From an uncultured Clostridia bacterium (lineage in GTDB: Bacteria > Bacillota > Clostridia > Oscillospirales > Ruminococcaceae): a stretch of 64,000 bases of DNA. Under the pieces are notes generated by a model, which saw only the letters and a program-made list of their open reading frames with translations, was not told the DNA's origin and searched no databases. Location: positions 93,066 through 157,065 of the forward strand of contig CANRLN010000001.1 of assembly GCA_947631445.1 (NCBI GenBank), in the 5' to 3' direction. Position 1 is the first letter of the stretch, and each line of letters starts with the position of its first letter. Shown in pieces: positions 17,296 through 25,859 of this stretch. The translations under genes were made by a program, and so were the position numbers.

Positions 17296-18165
17296 TTAGG
17301 TCAGCATTTCGATTTCATGAAAAGAAAGTTGTGGTTGGCAAGCGTGGTTAAATGATATTGCACAAAGCTTTCCAAGGCGGTTTATAATAGCGTCTATATC
17401 CTTTGGGGTTACGGTTACTGATTTATACTCTCCCAATTTAACTTGATGTCCGCTAAGCCTTTGTGCAATTGTATACATATCAACAACGGTTGGAACGCCA
17501 ATTGCAATTACTTTTTTTCCAAGGGTATTATAAGACAGTTCTTTGCGTGCATTTTTAACGCCACTCCCAGGGCTTATTCCGCTGTCGGTAAGCTGAATTG
17601 CTTTGCCTAAATGTGAAAGTTCGCAACAGGCAAGCGAATCGAAAACGGCAATACAAGACGGGTTTAATTCTTTGGTCATTGCCTCCACTGCCTGAGCAGT
17701 TTCTATTCCGGTTTTGCCCATAACTCCGGGGGTTGTTACGGTCACTTCGCAAAGGGTATCTTTATATAAATGCGGAGCATATGTTTTTATATGCCTTGTG
17801 GCAAGTATGCGGTCGGCGGCGGCTGTGCCGAATCCGTCCGAGGTTATCTCCCTGTTGCCCAGACCCACCGCCATAATGCTCTCATATTCCCCTAAAAGTG
17901 ATGAAATTTCTTCTGAAATAATTTTTGCAACCAAGTAATAATCTTTTCCGTGATAGTCAAAGCCGTTTTCAGAAATTATGCTTATATATTTTCCTTTGGG
18001 CTTGCCGATTTTTTCTCCTGCTTTGGAATTTTTTACATTTATCTTTCTTATTTTTAACGAAAGGTCGTTATAATTCCTTTCGCTTTCTTCAATTCCATCA
18101 AGTTTTCCTGCCCCCGACCTTACAATTTGTGACGATTCAAAGGCTAAATCCGTTCTGTATCCCAT
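17296..18165 (-). CDS. gpr: Germination protease GPR (spore protease)
   Basis: A 289-residue A25-family protease that degrades small acid-soluble spore proteins when spores germinate. Family stretches are YRTDLAFESSQI at the N-terminus (propeptide region), VGLGNREITSDGFGTAAADRI, TTPGVMGKTGIETAQAVEAM and IAVFDSLACCELSHLGKAIQLTDSGISPGSGV. The zymogen is made in the forespore and matured by self-cleavage. It stands divergent from rpsT, the arrangement usual in Clostridia and Bacilli. Presence supports an endospore-forming host. No clear sigma-G promoter could be read. Confidence 0.95.
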   Translation of the reverse strand: MGYRTDLAFESSQIVRSGAGKLDGIEESERNYNDLSLKIRKINVKNSKAGEKIGKPKGKYISIISENGFDYHGKDYYLVAKIISEEISSLLGEYESIMAVGLGNREITSDGFGTAAADRILATRHIKTYAPHLYKDTLCEVTVTTPGVMGKTGIETAQAVEAMTKELNPSCIAVFDSLACCELSHLGKAIQLTDSGISPGSGVKNARKELSYNTLGKKVIAIGVPTVVDMYTIAQRLSGHQVKLGEYKSVTVTPKDIDAIINRLGKLCAISFNHACQPQLSFHEIEMLT

Positions 18166-18239
18166 TTCTTTAACACTCCATTAGTAATATTTCACAAGAT
18201 TTTTTTCAGATATATATTTAATTTTTGTAGTAAATACTA

Positions 18240-18268
18240 TTGCTTTTTTTGAATAAATATGTTACAAT
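18240..18268 (+). promoter_or_regulatory. Predicted promoter of rpsT
   Basis: TTGCTT (18240-18245), 17-bp spacer, TACAAT (18263-18268), 115 bp before the start codon. Confidence 0.55.
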
Positions 18269-18290
18269 TAATTGTAAAGCTTGTTAGTAT

Positions 18291-18336
18291 GCTCATTGCA
18301 TTTCCTCTCAGTCTGCATATAGTGTAACCAATGAGC
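18291..18336 (+). promoter_or_regulatory. Leader stem upstream of rpsT
   Basis: Perfect 8-bp arms GCTCATTG (18291-18298) and CAATGAGC (18329-18336) enclose a 30-nt loop in the rpsT 5' UTR. S20 is autoregulated in E. coli; a regulatory role for this stem is inference. Confidence 0.35.
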
Positions 18337-18383
18337 AATAATATTATTCCAATGATTTTTTAGTTTTAAGGGAGGTGGCTTAA

Positions 18384-18626
18384 ATGCCAAACATTAAGTC
18401 TGCTAAAAAAAGAGTAAAGGTTATCGAAACAAAAACTCTTAGAAACAAGATGATTAAGTCGGATTTGAGAAAGGCTCTCAAGGCTGCTAAAACAGCTGAG
18501 GGCGACGCTCAGAATGAAGCTGTTAAAGCTGCAATCGTTAAGGTTGACAAGGCTTGTGCAAAGGGTATTCTTCACAAGAACAATGCAGCAAGAAAAAAAT
18601 CACAGCTTGCATCGCTTATCAAGTAA
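18384..18626 (+). CDS. rpsT: 30S ribosomal protein S20
   Basis: An 80-residue, lysine-rich three-helix protein at the base of the 30S body. It begins MPNIKSAKKRVKVIETKTLRNK and ends with the family HKNNAARKKSQLASLIK. SD GGGAGGTGG precedes ATG 18384. Monocistronic, with its own promoter, structured leader and strong terminator; divergent from gpr, a conserved neighbourhood in spore formers. Confidence 0.98.
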   Translation: MPNIKSAKKRVKVIETKTLRNKMIKSDLRKALKAAKTAEGDAQNEAVKAAIVKVDKACAKGILHKNNAARKKSQLASLIK

Positions 18627-18638
18627 TTCAGTTATAAA

Positions 18639-18667
18639 AAAAACCCACTGTATAGTGGGTTTTTGTT
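18639..18667 (+). terminator. Terminator of rpsT
   Basis: AAACCCACT (18641-18649) and AGTGGGTTT, loop GTAT, followed by a T-rich tail TTTTGTTTTT. Confidence 0.9.
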
Positions 18668-18704
18668 TTTGCAATAAATTGCATTTTTTGTATTATTATG
18701 TTTG

Positions 18705-18771
18705 AATATGTAACGGCTTTGATGCGTTGTATGAAAATGGTTTAATCAAACCAAAAAAAGATGGTATTTAA
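18705..18771 (+). other. Possible remnant of a gene 3' end
   Basis: After an in-frame TGA the frame reads NGFDALYENGLIKPKKDGI and stops at TAA (18769-18771). It has no start codon or SD. The compact, codon-like text suggests the decayed end of a lost gene, but chance cannot be excluded. Confidence 0.25.
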
Positions 18772-18817
18772 ACTGCTTGTAAAAAATTTATAATAAAGAT
18801 AAAAAAGGTGACAAAAA

Positions 18818-19738
18818 ATGGAACTCGGAAAAACGGTAGTCTATCAGATTTTAATAATGCTGGTTATATTTATAATTGGTATGATTTGCTACAAAGCAAA
18901 ATATATCACCAAACAAAGCCTTGGTGGACTTTCAACCCTCGAATTGGATATTGTAAATCCACTGCTTATATTTATGTCCTATCAGACCAATTTTGATGTT
19001 TCGCTTGCCAAAGGGCTTGGCTGGTCGTTTATATTGTCGGTGGTTTCATTTGCTGTGGCGATAATATTAAGCAATCTACTTGTACCAAATTCAAGCCAAA
19101 CGGCAACCCTTGAAAAGTTTTCGGCACTGTATTCCAACTGCGGGTTTATGGGTATACCGCTTATTTCGGGACTTTTTGGAAATGAGGGTGTATTTTATCT
19201 TGCTTCCTATGTCACCATGTTTAACTTGCTTGTGTGGACGCACGGCGTTATGCTTATGAAGGGAAAAAAGGATATGTCCGAGTTTTTCAAGGCACTGCGT
19301 TCGCCTGCTGTTATTGCGGTGTTTTTAGGGCTTATCTGCTTTTTCTGTAGAATATCCCTGCCCGACTTTGCCCATACTTCTTTAAAATATATTGCAGATA
19401 TGAACACTCCTCTTGCAATGCTTATTGCAGGAGCTACGGCAGCACAAACTAATATTATAAAAGCAGCAAAGAAAATTTCTGTATGGAGAGTAACCGCCCT
19501 TAAATTGTTTGTTATTCCAATAATCTGCTATTTTGTAATAAGACTGTTTCCCGCTCCGGATTTGGTTAAACTTACGGTTGCCATTGCGGGAGCTTGCCCC
19601 GTTGCAACAACAACCGTTATGTTTGCCATTCGATTTGATAAAGATAGCCTTACAGCCTCGGAATTTTTTACATTTACAACCGTTCTTTCGGGAATTTCCC
19701 TGCCAATAGTGGCAATAATTGCACAGCATTTTATTTAG
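18818..19738 (+). CDS. AEC-family (auxin efflux carrier-like) membrane transporter
   Basis: A 306-residue integral membrane protein with about ten hydrophobic helices. The family is recognised from NPLLIFMSYQTNF near residue 50, SNCGFMGIPLISGLFGNEGVFYLASY in the first half, and TPLAMLIAGATAAQ and GACPVATTTVMFAIRFDKDS in the second half, the discontinuous-helix motifs of this fold. Bacterial members export or import small organic acids such as malate; the substrate here is unknown. SD AAGGTGA precedes ATG 18818. Its 3' end overlaps the convergent comF gene by 8 bp. Confidence 0.88.
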   Translation: MELGKTVVYQILIMLVIFIIGMICYKAKYITKQSLGGLSTLELDIVNPLLIFMSYQTNFDVSLAKGLGWSFILSVVSFAVAIILSNLLVPNSSQTATLEKFSALYSNCGFMGIPLISGLFGNEGVFYLASYVTMFNLLVWTHGVMLMKGKKDMSEFFKALRSPAVIAVFLGLICFFCRISLPDFAHTSLKYIADMNTPLAMLIAGATAAQTNIIKAAKKISVWRVTALKLFVIPIICYFVIRLFPAPDLVKLTVAIAGACPVATTTVMFAIRFDKDSLTASEFFTFTTVLSGISLPIVAIIAQHFI

Positions 19739-20396
19739 CATCGGCAACTCCGCAAAGCGAAAATGCAAATACTTTTTCAATGCCGTTTTGTTTAAGCAGG
19801 ACGGCTATTCTTTTTACTGTGTTTCCGGTGGTTATAATATCATCGCAAAGTAGTATTGTTTTATATTCTGTCTTTTGGCATTTATTGTTTAATATAAAAC
19901 TTTTTTGTGCGTTTTCAATCCTCTGTTTGTAGTCAAGCGTATGTTGTCTTTTTTGAAATTTTCTTTTGTACACAAGTTTTTCAAGAACAGGTATATCAAG
20001 AAATTTTCCCAGTTTTTCGGCTATAATCTGCGAATGATTATATCTTTCGGAACTTGGAACGGCATAAACTGCTTCGCAGGATGTTAAAAAGCTGTTGTTT
20101 AAAATATCTTCCGTCCTCAAATCAAGCGTATAATCTATAAAACAAGTACCGAAACCCTTTTTCATTTCAAGCATTGCAGGTTTGGTTGTATCGTTATAAG
20201 GAAAGGCACAATAACCGCCATCAACAGGTTCTTTTTTGGAAGTGGTTATATTCATGCTTTGCAATTTTTTCAATTTTTTATCGCAGTTTTCGCAAACCAA
20301 ATTATTGATAGGAATTGTTTTTTTACAGCATGGGCAACAGTTGGGATAGATTAAATCAATTATAAAATTTTTAGTCTTTTTAATTTTTTCGTTCAT
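19731..20396 (-). CDS. comF: ComF-family phosphoribosyltransferase-like protein
   Basis: A 221-residue protein with an N-terminal zinc finger of four CxxC-type cysteines (CCPCCKKTI and CENCDKKL, residues about 20-42) and a C-terminal phosphoribosyltransferase-type domain with the PRPP-loop motif ILLCDDIITTGNTVKRIA. ComF proteins are cytoplasmic factors needed for DNA uptake in competent cells. No comFA helicase or flagellar genes are adjacent, so a role in transformation is only family knowledge. ATG 20396 has a weak SD. Confidence 0.88.
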   Translation of the reverse strand: MNEKIKKTKNFIIDLIYPNCCPCCKKTIPINNLVCENCDKKLKKLQSMNITTSKKEPVDGGYCAFPYNDTTKPAMLEMKKGFGTCFIDYTLDLRTEDILNNSFLTSCEAVYAVPSSERYNHSQIIAEKLGKFLDIPVLEKLVYKRKFQKRQHTLDYKQRIENAQKSFILNNKCQKTEYKTILLCDDIITTGNTVKRIAVLLKQNGIEKVFAFSLCGVADAK

Positions 20397-20445
20397 AAAA
20401 TTGTTTTTTTATATACTAAAATACCTTTTGAATGTGACCTCAAAT

Positions 20446-21360
20446 TTATTTATCTGTTAAGAGTGACTTTCTTTCTTCTGTGTTAAGTAGCTTTTTATCT
20501 GTTAAAAGACAATAATGGAATAGCTCTCCACTTATGCTATCTGCGTGAAACTGTGCATATAACGGCTCTCCATTATTACTGACAAGTTCATAATAGTAAT
20601 CAAAATAACGGTTTTTCCATGGGCTTATTTTCACATTTGGTTCACCGAATATTTCTTTTATCTGACCAATTTCTTCACAATTATTTCTTGCATTTTCAAT
20701 GTCTTTTACAGTTAATTTTCTATCTGGAGTAGGTACAAAAACATAAGCTCTATTACCAATAAGATGTGCGGTCACATCATTTTCGCTTTTTATATTACAA
20801 ATAATAGGAATATTTTCGTAATCTTCATCTAAAGCATTTGCCTCAAGGTTTTCAATATAAAAATATTGTATGCCAACCTCATCTTCATTTTTGGTATTTC
20901 TATAACAGTAGCAAATATATATACAGTACCATTTATCATTTTGATAAAAAGTATACCTTGTTTGAGCAATCTTCTCGCTTTCGCCCTCACGATATTTTCC
21001 GCTTGAATGAGTTAAACCGCCGTCCAACTTGCATTTTGAAAATCCTTTTGGGCATACTTTAATAAATTCATCAAGCAATTTATCAAAATCATCTTTATCA
21101 CGAACGCTTTTTACAAAAGTGTTTTTTATAAGCGTTTTATTATCTTCATCAATTGATTTAAGTATTTGATTAACAGCACCTTTAGCACAATATGAATCTC
21201 CGACAATATTGGTCTTCCACTCGTCAATCACATTTTCATATTCTTTTTTAGTCATTTTATCAATACTTGTTCTGACAAACTTTTTTGCAGTTTTTGTATT
21301 TATTCCATAATTGCTAAGTAATTTAACACAATCTGCAATAAATGCTTTTAAAATACTCAT
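20446..21360 (-). CDS. Hypothetical protein
   Basis: A 304-residue soluble protein without signal peptide or membrane helices and without a motif I recognise. The first third is lysine-rich and helical in character (DKMTKKEYENVIDEW); the middle is rich in Tyr and Cys (KWYCIYICYCY); the end holds aromatic residues (SPWKNRYFDYYYELV). The start is 17 bp after argJ and has a poor SD, so it may be expressed by read-through from argJ. No function is proposed. Confidence 0.6.
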   Translation of the reverse strand: MSILKAFIADCVKLLSNYGINTKTAKKFVRTSIDKMTKKEYENVIDEWKTNIVGDSYCAKGAVNQILKSIDEDNKTLIKNTFVKSVRDKDDFDKLLDEFIKVCPKGFSKCKLDGGLTHSSGKYREGESEKIAQTRYTFYQNDKWYCIYICYCYRNTKNEDEVGIQYFYIENLEANALDEDYENIPIICNIKSENDVTAHLIGNRAYVFVPTPDRKLTVKDIENARNNCEEIGQIKEIFGEPNVKISPWKNRYFDYYYELVSNNGEPLYAQFHADSISGELFHYCLLTDKKLLNTEERKSLLTDK

Positions 21361-21377
21361 GTTCTATTCCATCAATA

Positions 21378-22667
21378 TTAGCTTCTATAATCGCCATTTA
21401 TCTTAACATAATCATAGGTTAAATCACAGCCCCATGCGGTCGCCTTAAAATCACCTTGGTTTAAATTAACCTCTATGGTTATTTCGTCAGCCGAAAGAAC
21501 TTCCGATGCCTTTTCTTCGGAAAATTCAATTCCTGCACCATTTCTGCAAACGCTTACACAGCCTTTTTCGGAGCATATATCAACATCAACCGTATTAATA
21601 TCAAATTCAGCATCGCTGTATCCTACCGCACAAAGTATTCTGCCCCAGTTTGCGTCCTCGCCAAAAATAGCACATTTAAGCAGTGGCGAACGTATAACAC
21701 TTTTTGCAACTATAATTGCCGTGTCAAGGTCGGGAGCATTGCTAACAGTACATTCAAGCAGTTTGGTTGCTCCCTCTCCGTCCTTTGCAAGCATCTTTGT
21801 CATGTTCATCATTACAATATAGAGAGCCTGTTTGAAAATTTTAAAATTACTGTTATCCTCTGTAATTTCAGCATTTTCCGCCATACCGTTTGCCATAACG
21901 CTTACCATATCATTGGTTGAGGTGTCGCCGTCAATGCTAAGGCAGTTGTATGTAATTTTAACTATCTCATCAAGTGCCTTTTGTATCATATCGCTTGAAA
22001 TGCTAACATCGGAAGTTATAAAATTAAGGGTGGTTGCCATATTTGGGTGAATCATTCCCGAACCCTTTGCCATTCCTCCAAGGTGGCAGATTTTTCCGTC
22101 TATTTCAAATTCAACGGCTACCTCTTTTTTAACCGTGTCGGTTGTCATAATAGCGGTGGCAGCCTCAATATTTTTGTTGTAGTCAAGACCGTTTGCCAGT
22201 TTGCTTATAGCCTTTTCAATAGGCTTTATCGGCAAAATCTGACCAATAACACCGGTTGATGCAACAATAACCTGCTCAGGTTTTATTCCCAAAACTTCCC
22301 CTGCAAGCTGGCACATTCTTTCAGCCTTTTGCACACCGTCCGCATTGCAGGTGTTGGCATTTTTGGAATTGGCAATAATTGCAATAGCCTTGCCACCAGT
22401 CTTTTCAAGATTATTTTTAGTTACAGTTATTGGAGCCCCTTTAACTTTATTTGTTGTATAGACAGCACCAGCCGAACAGATTTTATCACTTACTACAAGG
22501 CACAAATCGCTTTTGTTGTTTTTGTCGTTCATTTCGGTTTCGTTTGCTCCGTCAGCGGTTTTAATGCCACAATAAATACCATTTGCCTTAAAGCCCTTGG
22601 AGGCACACACTCCACCGTCTATATATTTATATCCGTCAAAATTCAGCATTTTAATTTGTTTGTTCAA
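21378..22667 (-). CDS. argJ: Bifunctional glutamate N-acetyltransferase / amino-acid acetyltransferase ArgJ
   Basis: A 429-residue ArgJ that transfers acetyl from N-acetylornithine to glutamate in arginine synthesis. The precursor cleaves itself into two chains at Ala211-Thr212 in the motif KGSGMIHPNMATTLNF; Thr212 becomes the N-terminal nucleophile. Other family marks are ANTCNADG and ASTGVIGQ, and NGAGIEFS near the end. The start is TTG 22667 after AAGGAG. No other arg genes are nearby, which is unusual because argC-J-B-D often cluster. Bifunctionality is assumed from the family, not shown here. Confidence 0.93.
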   Translation of the reverse strand: MNKQIKMLNFDGYKYIDGGVCASKGFKANGIYCGIKTADGANETEMNDKNNKSDLCLVVSDKICSAGAVYTTNKVKGAPITVTKNNLEKTGGKAIAIIANSKNANTCNADGVQKAERMCQLAGEVLGIKPEQVIVASTGVIGQILPIKPIEKAISKLANGLDYNKNIEAATAIMTTDTVKKEVAVEFEIDGKICHLGGMAKGSGMIHPNMATTLNFITSDVSISSDMIQKALDEIVKITYNCLSIDGDTSTNDMVSVMANGMAENAEITEDNSNFKIFKQALYIVMMNMTKMLAKDGEGATKLLECTVSNAPDLDTAIIVAKSVIRSPLLKCAIFGEDANWGRILCAVGYSDAEFDINTVDVDICSEKGCVSVCRNGAGIEFSEEKASEVLSADEITIEVNLNQGDFKATAWGCDLTYDYVKINGDYRS

Positions 22668-22692
22668 CCTAAATCACTCCTTGTTTATGTTA

Positions 22693-22722
22693 TTTATTCC
22701 CCGCCAGTGGCAGGGAATAATA
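22693..22722. repeat. Dispersed palindrome copy 3
   Basis: TTATTCCC-CGCCAGTGGC-GGGAATAA type palindrome with one mismatch, in the gap between thrS and argJ (codirectional on minus). Confidence 0.7.
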
Positions 22723-22742
22723 TATTAATTATTGCAAAAACA

Positions 22743-24689
22743 TTATTTTGCTTTGGTTCTAACTTCCTCAACAAGCTTGTTTACAGCGTCATCAAGGGAA
22801 ATTGCTCCAATTTCGCCCTCTTTTCTTGAACGCATCGAAACGGTGTTGCTTTCAACCTCTTTGTCGCCAATAATAAGCATATAAGGTATTCTTTCAAGAC
22901 GGCTATTTTTAATCTTTGTTCCAATGTTTTCGTCCTTTGAATCCACTGTTACTCTCATGCCGTAAGATGTGAGGGTGTCAGCAAGCTTTTGAGCATATTC
23001 AATATGTGCCTCACCAATAGGAAGTATTCTTGCCTGCTCCGGAGCAAGCCACAAGGGAAGAACACCGTTGTATTTTTCAAGCAGATAAGCAAGGGTTCTT
23101 TCATAGCAACCAAGAGAGGTTCTGTGGATAATATAAGGGAGTTTCTTCTGACCGTCCTTGTCCACATAATACATACCAAAACGCTCCGCAAGTAACATAT
23201 CAATCTGAATGGTTACCAGAGTATCCTCCTTGCCATAAACGTTTTTGTACTGAATGTCAAGTTTTGGACCATAGAAAGCAGCCTCATCAATGCCGATTTC
23301 ATAATCAAGACCAATATCATCAAGAATTTTTTTCATAGCGTCTTGAGCGTGTTCCCACTGCTCTTTAGTACCCTCATACTTGTTGTTTGGGTTTGCAGGG
23401 TCCCACTGGGAAAATCTAAAGGTGCAGTCCTCAAGAAGTCCAACAGTATCAAGCATATACTTTGCAAGTTCAAGACAACCCTTAAATTCTTCTTCCAGCT
23501 GGTCGGGGCGGAGAATATAGTGTCCCTCGGAAATGGTAAACTGACGAACACGAATAAGACCGTGCATTTCACCGCTATCCTCATTTCTGAAAAGTGTGGA
23601 AGTTTCGGTAAGTCGCATTGGCAAATCTCTATAAGAACGCTGTCTATTTAAATATACCTGATACTGGAAAGGGCAGGTCATAGGGCGGAGAGCAAAACAT
23701 TCTTTTTCTTCATCGTAAGGGTCGCCAAGAACAAACATTCCGTCAATATAGTGGTCCCAGTGACCAGAAATTTTATATAAATCTCTCTTTGCAAAAAGAG
23801 GAGTTTTGGTAAGCAGACAGCCTTTTGACTGTTCAACATCTTCAACCCATCTTTGGAGGGTTTGAACCACCCTTGCACCCTTTGGCAAAAGCACGGGAAG
23901 TCCTTGTCCAACAACATCAACCGTTGTGAAATATTCAAGTTCACGTCCGATTTTGTTGTGGTCACGAAGTTTCGCTTCCTCCATTGCCTTTAAATGCTGG
24001 TCAAGCAGGCTTGCCTTTGGATAAGCTGTTCCATAAATTCTTGAAAGCTGTTTGCCGTCCTCTGCTTTACCCCAATATGCACCGGTGCATTGTGTAAGCT
24101 TTACTGCCTTGATTGGCGAAACATTAAGAAGGTGAGGGCCAGCACACAAATCAACAAAATCCCCCTGCTTATAGAAAGAAAGTTTTTCGCCCTTATCGTC
24201 ATGCTTGTGTATAAGTTCGATTTTGTAATCCTCGTTGTTTTCCTGCATAAGCTTTAAAGCCTCATCGACAGGAAGTTCAAACCTTTCAAGTCTAAAGCCC
24301 TCTTTTGCAAGCTTTTTCATTTTGTCCTCAATTGTTTTTAAATCGGCAGGAGTGAACGGCTTTTCCACCTCAAAATCATAGTAAAAGCCATTTTCGGTTG
24401 CAGGACCTCTTGCAAGCTTGGCATTTGGGAAAATTTCCTTTACAGCCTGTGCCATAAGGTGGGAAGCGGTGTGCCAGAACACCTGTTTTCCGTCCTTGCT
24501 GTCAAATGTAAGCACTTCAAAATTGCAATCGTTTGTTATAGGGGTTCGCAGGTCGTAAACAATCCCGTCAAGCTTTACGGCACAAGCTGCTTTAAAAAGA
24601 CCTGTTCCAATTTCTTTTACAACGTCCATTGCGGGAGTTCCGTTTTCAATCTCTCGAACGCTACCGTCTTTAAGTGTAAGTTTTACCAT
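22743..24689 (-). CDS. thrS: Threonyl-tRNA synthetase
   Basis: A 648-residue class II synthetase with all usual domains: N-terminal TGS (about 1-62), editing domain with HTASHLMAQAVK (HxxxH at about 72-76) and CAGPH, catalytic core with motif 2 around FRNEDSGEMHGLIRVRQFT and motif 3 near HRTSLGCYERTLAYLLE, then the anticodon-binding domain (PLWLAPEQARILPIGE onward). Zn ligands of the core are in RPMTCPFQ and H of EGHYIL. ATG 24689 has SD GGAGGAATT. It lies behind a membrane ORF and a threonine T-box. Confidence 0.98.
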   Translation of the reverse strand: MVKLTLKDGSVREIENGTPAMDVVKEIGTGLFKAACAVKLDGIVYDLRTPITNDCNFEVLTFDSKDGKQVFWHTASHLMAQAVKEIFPNAKLARGPATENGFYYDFEVEKPFTPADLKTIEDKMKKLAKEGFRLERFELPVDEALKLMQENNEDYKIELIHKHDDKGEKLSFYKQGDFVDLCAGPHLLNVSPIKAVKLTQCTGAYWGKAEDGKQLSRIYGTAYPKASLLDQHLKAMEEAKLRDHNKIGRELEYFTTVDVVGQGLPVLLPKGARVVQTLQRWVEDVEQSKGCLLTKTPLFAKRDLYKISGHWDHYIDGMFVLGDPYDEEKECFALRPMTCPFQYQVYLNRQRSYRDLPMRLTETSTLFRNEDSGEMHGLIRVRQFTISEGHYILRPDQLEEEFKGCLELAKYMLDTVGLLEDCTFRFSQWDPANPNNKYEGTKEQWEHAQDAMKKILDDIGLDYEIGIDEAAFYGPKLDIQYKNVYGKEDTLVTIQIDMLLAERFGMYYVDKDGQKKLPYIIHRTSLGCYERTLAYLLEKYNGVLPLWLAPEQARILPIGEAHIEYAQKLADTLTSYGMRVTVDSKDENIGTKIKNSRLERIPYMLIIGDKEVESNTVSMRSRKEGEIGAISLDDAVNKLVEEVRTKAK

Positions 24690-24716
24690 TTTAATTCCTC
24701 CAGATTAGTTATATAT

Positions 24717-24741
24717 ATTCTCCGCCAACGGCGGAGAAATT
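24717..24741. repeat. Dispersed palindrome copy 4
   Basis: ATTCTCCGCC and GGCGGAGAAAT around AAC. A compensatory variant (CTCCGCC/GGCGGAG) of the CCCCGCC/GGCGGGG family, between the membrane ORF and thrS. Confidence 0.8.
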
Positions 24742-24756
24742 ATTAATTGCTAAGTT

Positions 24757-25269
24757 TTATACAAACTGCGTCCACAGCTGGAATTTTACAAACACAATCG
24801 ACCAGCCTACAAGCAGTATAATATTAAGAAAATAGATAATATCGCTCATAACACGGCGGGTTTTGCGTTTGATAAGCGTAACCCCTCCGCTATGGTCGGG
24901 TTTTTCACGATAGGTCAGCTGGTCAAAAAACGTATTGAACCAATATATGCCAATTATCATAAGAATAGACACCAGAAAACCCATCATATAGGTTACGGTT
25001 GTTTTGATGGTCATATAAAGTACAATTCCGCAGATTGCCGAAAGCACCAGCGAAAGCGAGAACATTATAAAAGCCAGTGACACTCGCAGGTCTTTATATT
25101 TGTATGGCTTTTTTTGATGCTGGCTGTTGCGATTGTTTTGATGATTGGGATTGTTGTGGCGATTTGAGCTGTTTGTTTGTGTCTGATTTTCGTCTATAAT
25201 AGAGGAAAAATCTATCATAAGATTTTGATTTTCTCTTTGTGGGCTGACGTTTTGTGCTTTTCCGTTCAT
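24757..25269 (-). CDS. Membrane protein of unknown function in the thrS operon
   Basis: About 170 residues. The N-terminal ~60 residues are hydrophilic and Asn/Gln/His-rich, then three hydrophobic segments follow: two adjacent helices (LAFIMFSLSLVLSAICGIVLY and a second ending IGIYWF) and a C-terminal one (IIYFLNIILLVGWSIVFV). I chose ATG 25269, which has SD AAAGGAG 11 nt upstream, over ATG 25293, which has none. It is the first gene after the threonine T-box, so its expression should follow tRNA-Thr charging. Family not recognised; function unknown. Confidence 0.7.
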   Translation of the reverse strand: MNGKAQNVSPQRENQNLMIDFSSIIDENQTQTNSSNRHNNPNHQNNRNSQHQKKPYKYKDLRVSLAFIMFSLSLVLSAICGIVLYMTIKTTVTYMMGFLVSILMIIGIYWFNTFFDQLTYREKPDHSGGVTLIKRKTRRVMSDIIYFLNIILLVGWSIVFVKFQLWTQFV

Positions 25270-25342
25270 AGTTTCTAACGCTCCTTTAAACATTAAAAAT
25301 TTTATCTATATAGTTTTTGTTTTTTTGCGTTTAAAAATACGC

Positions 25343-25595
25343 AAAAATCCCAAGGCTAAAACAACCTTGGGACGAATTAAAAATCGTGGTTCCACCCAAA
25401 TTCTTTTTTAATATCAAAAAGTATTAAAAAAGCACTCAAAAAGTCTTGTAACGCAGACCAAACGGCGGGTATTAATCGCACTCAAAGGGCGGTGTCCTGT
25501 TTGATAACGACATTTATCCGCTTACAGCACGAAAAAAATAATTAAATAATTTTCGGCGGAATTCTCTGAAAATGTTTTATATCAAGGCTTCCCTT
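25343..25595 (-). ncRNA. T-box leader (threonine specific) of the thrS operon
   Basis: Minus strand. A near-canonical T-box sequence TTTGGGTGGAACCACG ends near 25385, with TGGA at 25394-25391 matching UCCA of tRNA-Thr. The terminator stem TCCCAAGG (25372-25365) / CCTTGGGA (25355-25348) with T-run follows. Stem I can be drawn with base AAGGG (25595-25591)/CCCTT (25489-25485), inner helices TTGATA/TATCAA and ACATTT/AAATGT, and an AGAGA bulge (25566-25562). The specifier loop then holds GAC-ACC-G, specifier ACC (Thr) at 25493-25491. The T-box and terminator are clear; the stem I drawing is less certain. Confidence 0.85.
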
Positions 25596-25619
25596 ATCAA
25601 AGTTTTAAAATATAATAAT

Positions 25620-25648
25620 ATTTTATCACATATTGCGGGAAATGTCAA
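25620..25648 (-). promoter_or_regulatory. Promoter of the thrS T-box operon
   Basis: Minus strand TTGACA (25648-25643), 17 bp, TAAAAT (25625-25620), just upstream of the T-box. Confidence 0.8.
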
Positions 25649-25738
25649 GTGTTTTTCGTAAAAATATGCACAAATTTATAATATTTTTCGATAAAAAATT
25701 TTAATTTCTGTTTTTTTATGAAAAATTTTAAAAAACAC

Positions 25739-25767
25739 TTGACAATTTGTAAGTTTTGCATTATAAT
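25739..25767 (+). promoter_or_regulatory. Promoter of secDF
   Basis: TTGACA (25739-25744), 17 bp, TATAAT (25762-25767): perfect consensus, 93 bp before the secDF start and divergent from the thrS promoter. Confidence 0.85.
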
Positions 25768-25859
25768 AATATAATGTAGTATAATTATAATGGGGGAAAA
25801 TTTTTAAGTTTAAAAAAATAAAATTTTTCTGCATTATAAAAAATTTTAGGAGGAAAAAA

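Noticed and set aside
22329..22829. A 166-residue open frame on + across argJ and thrS ends
   Set aside because: It spans two real minus-strand genes and the gap between them; no motif.
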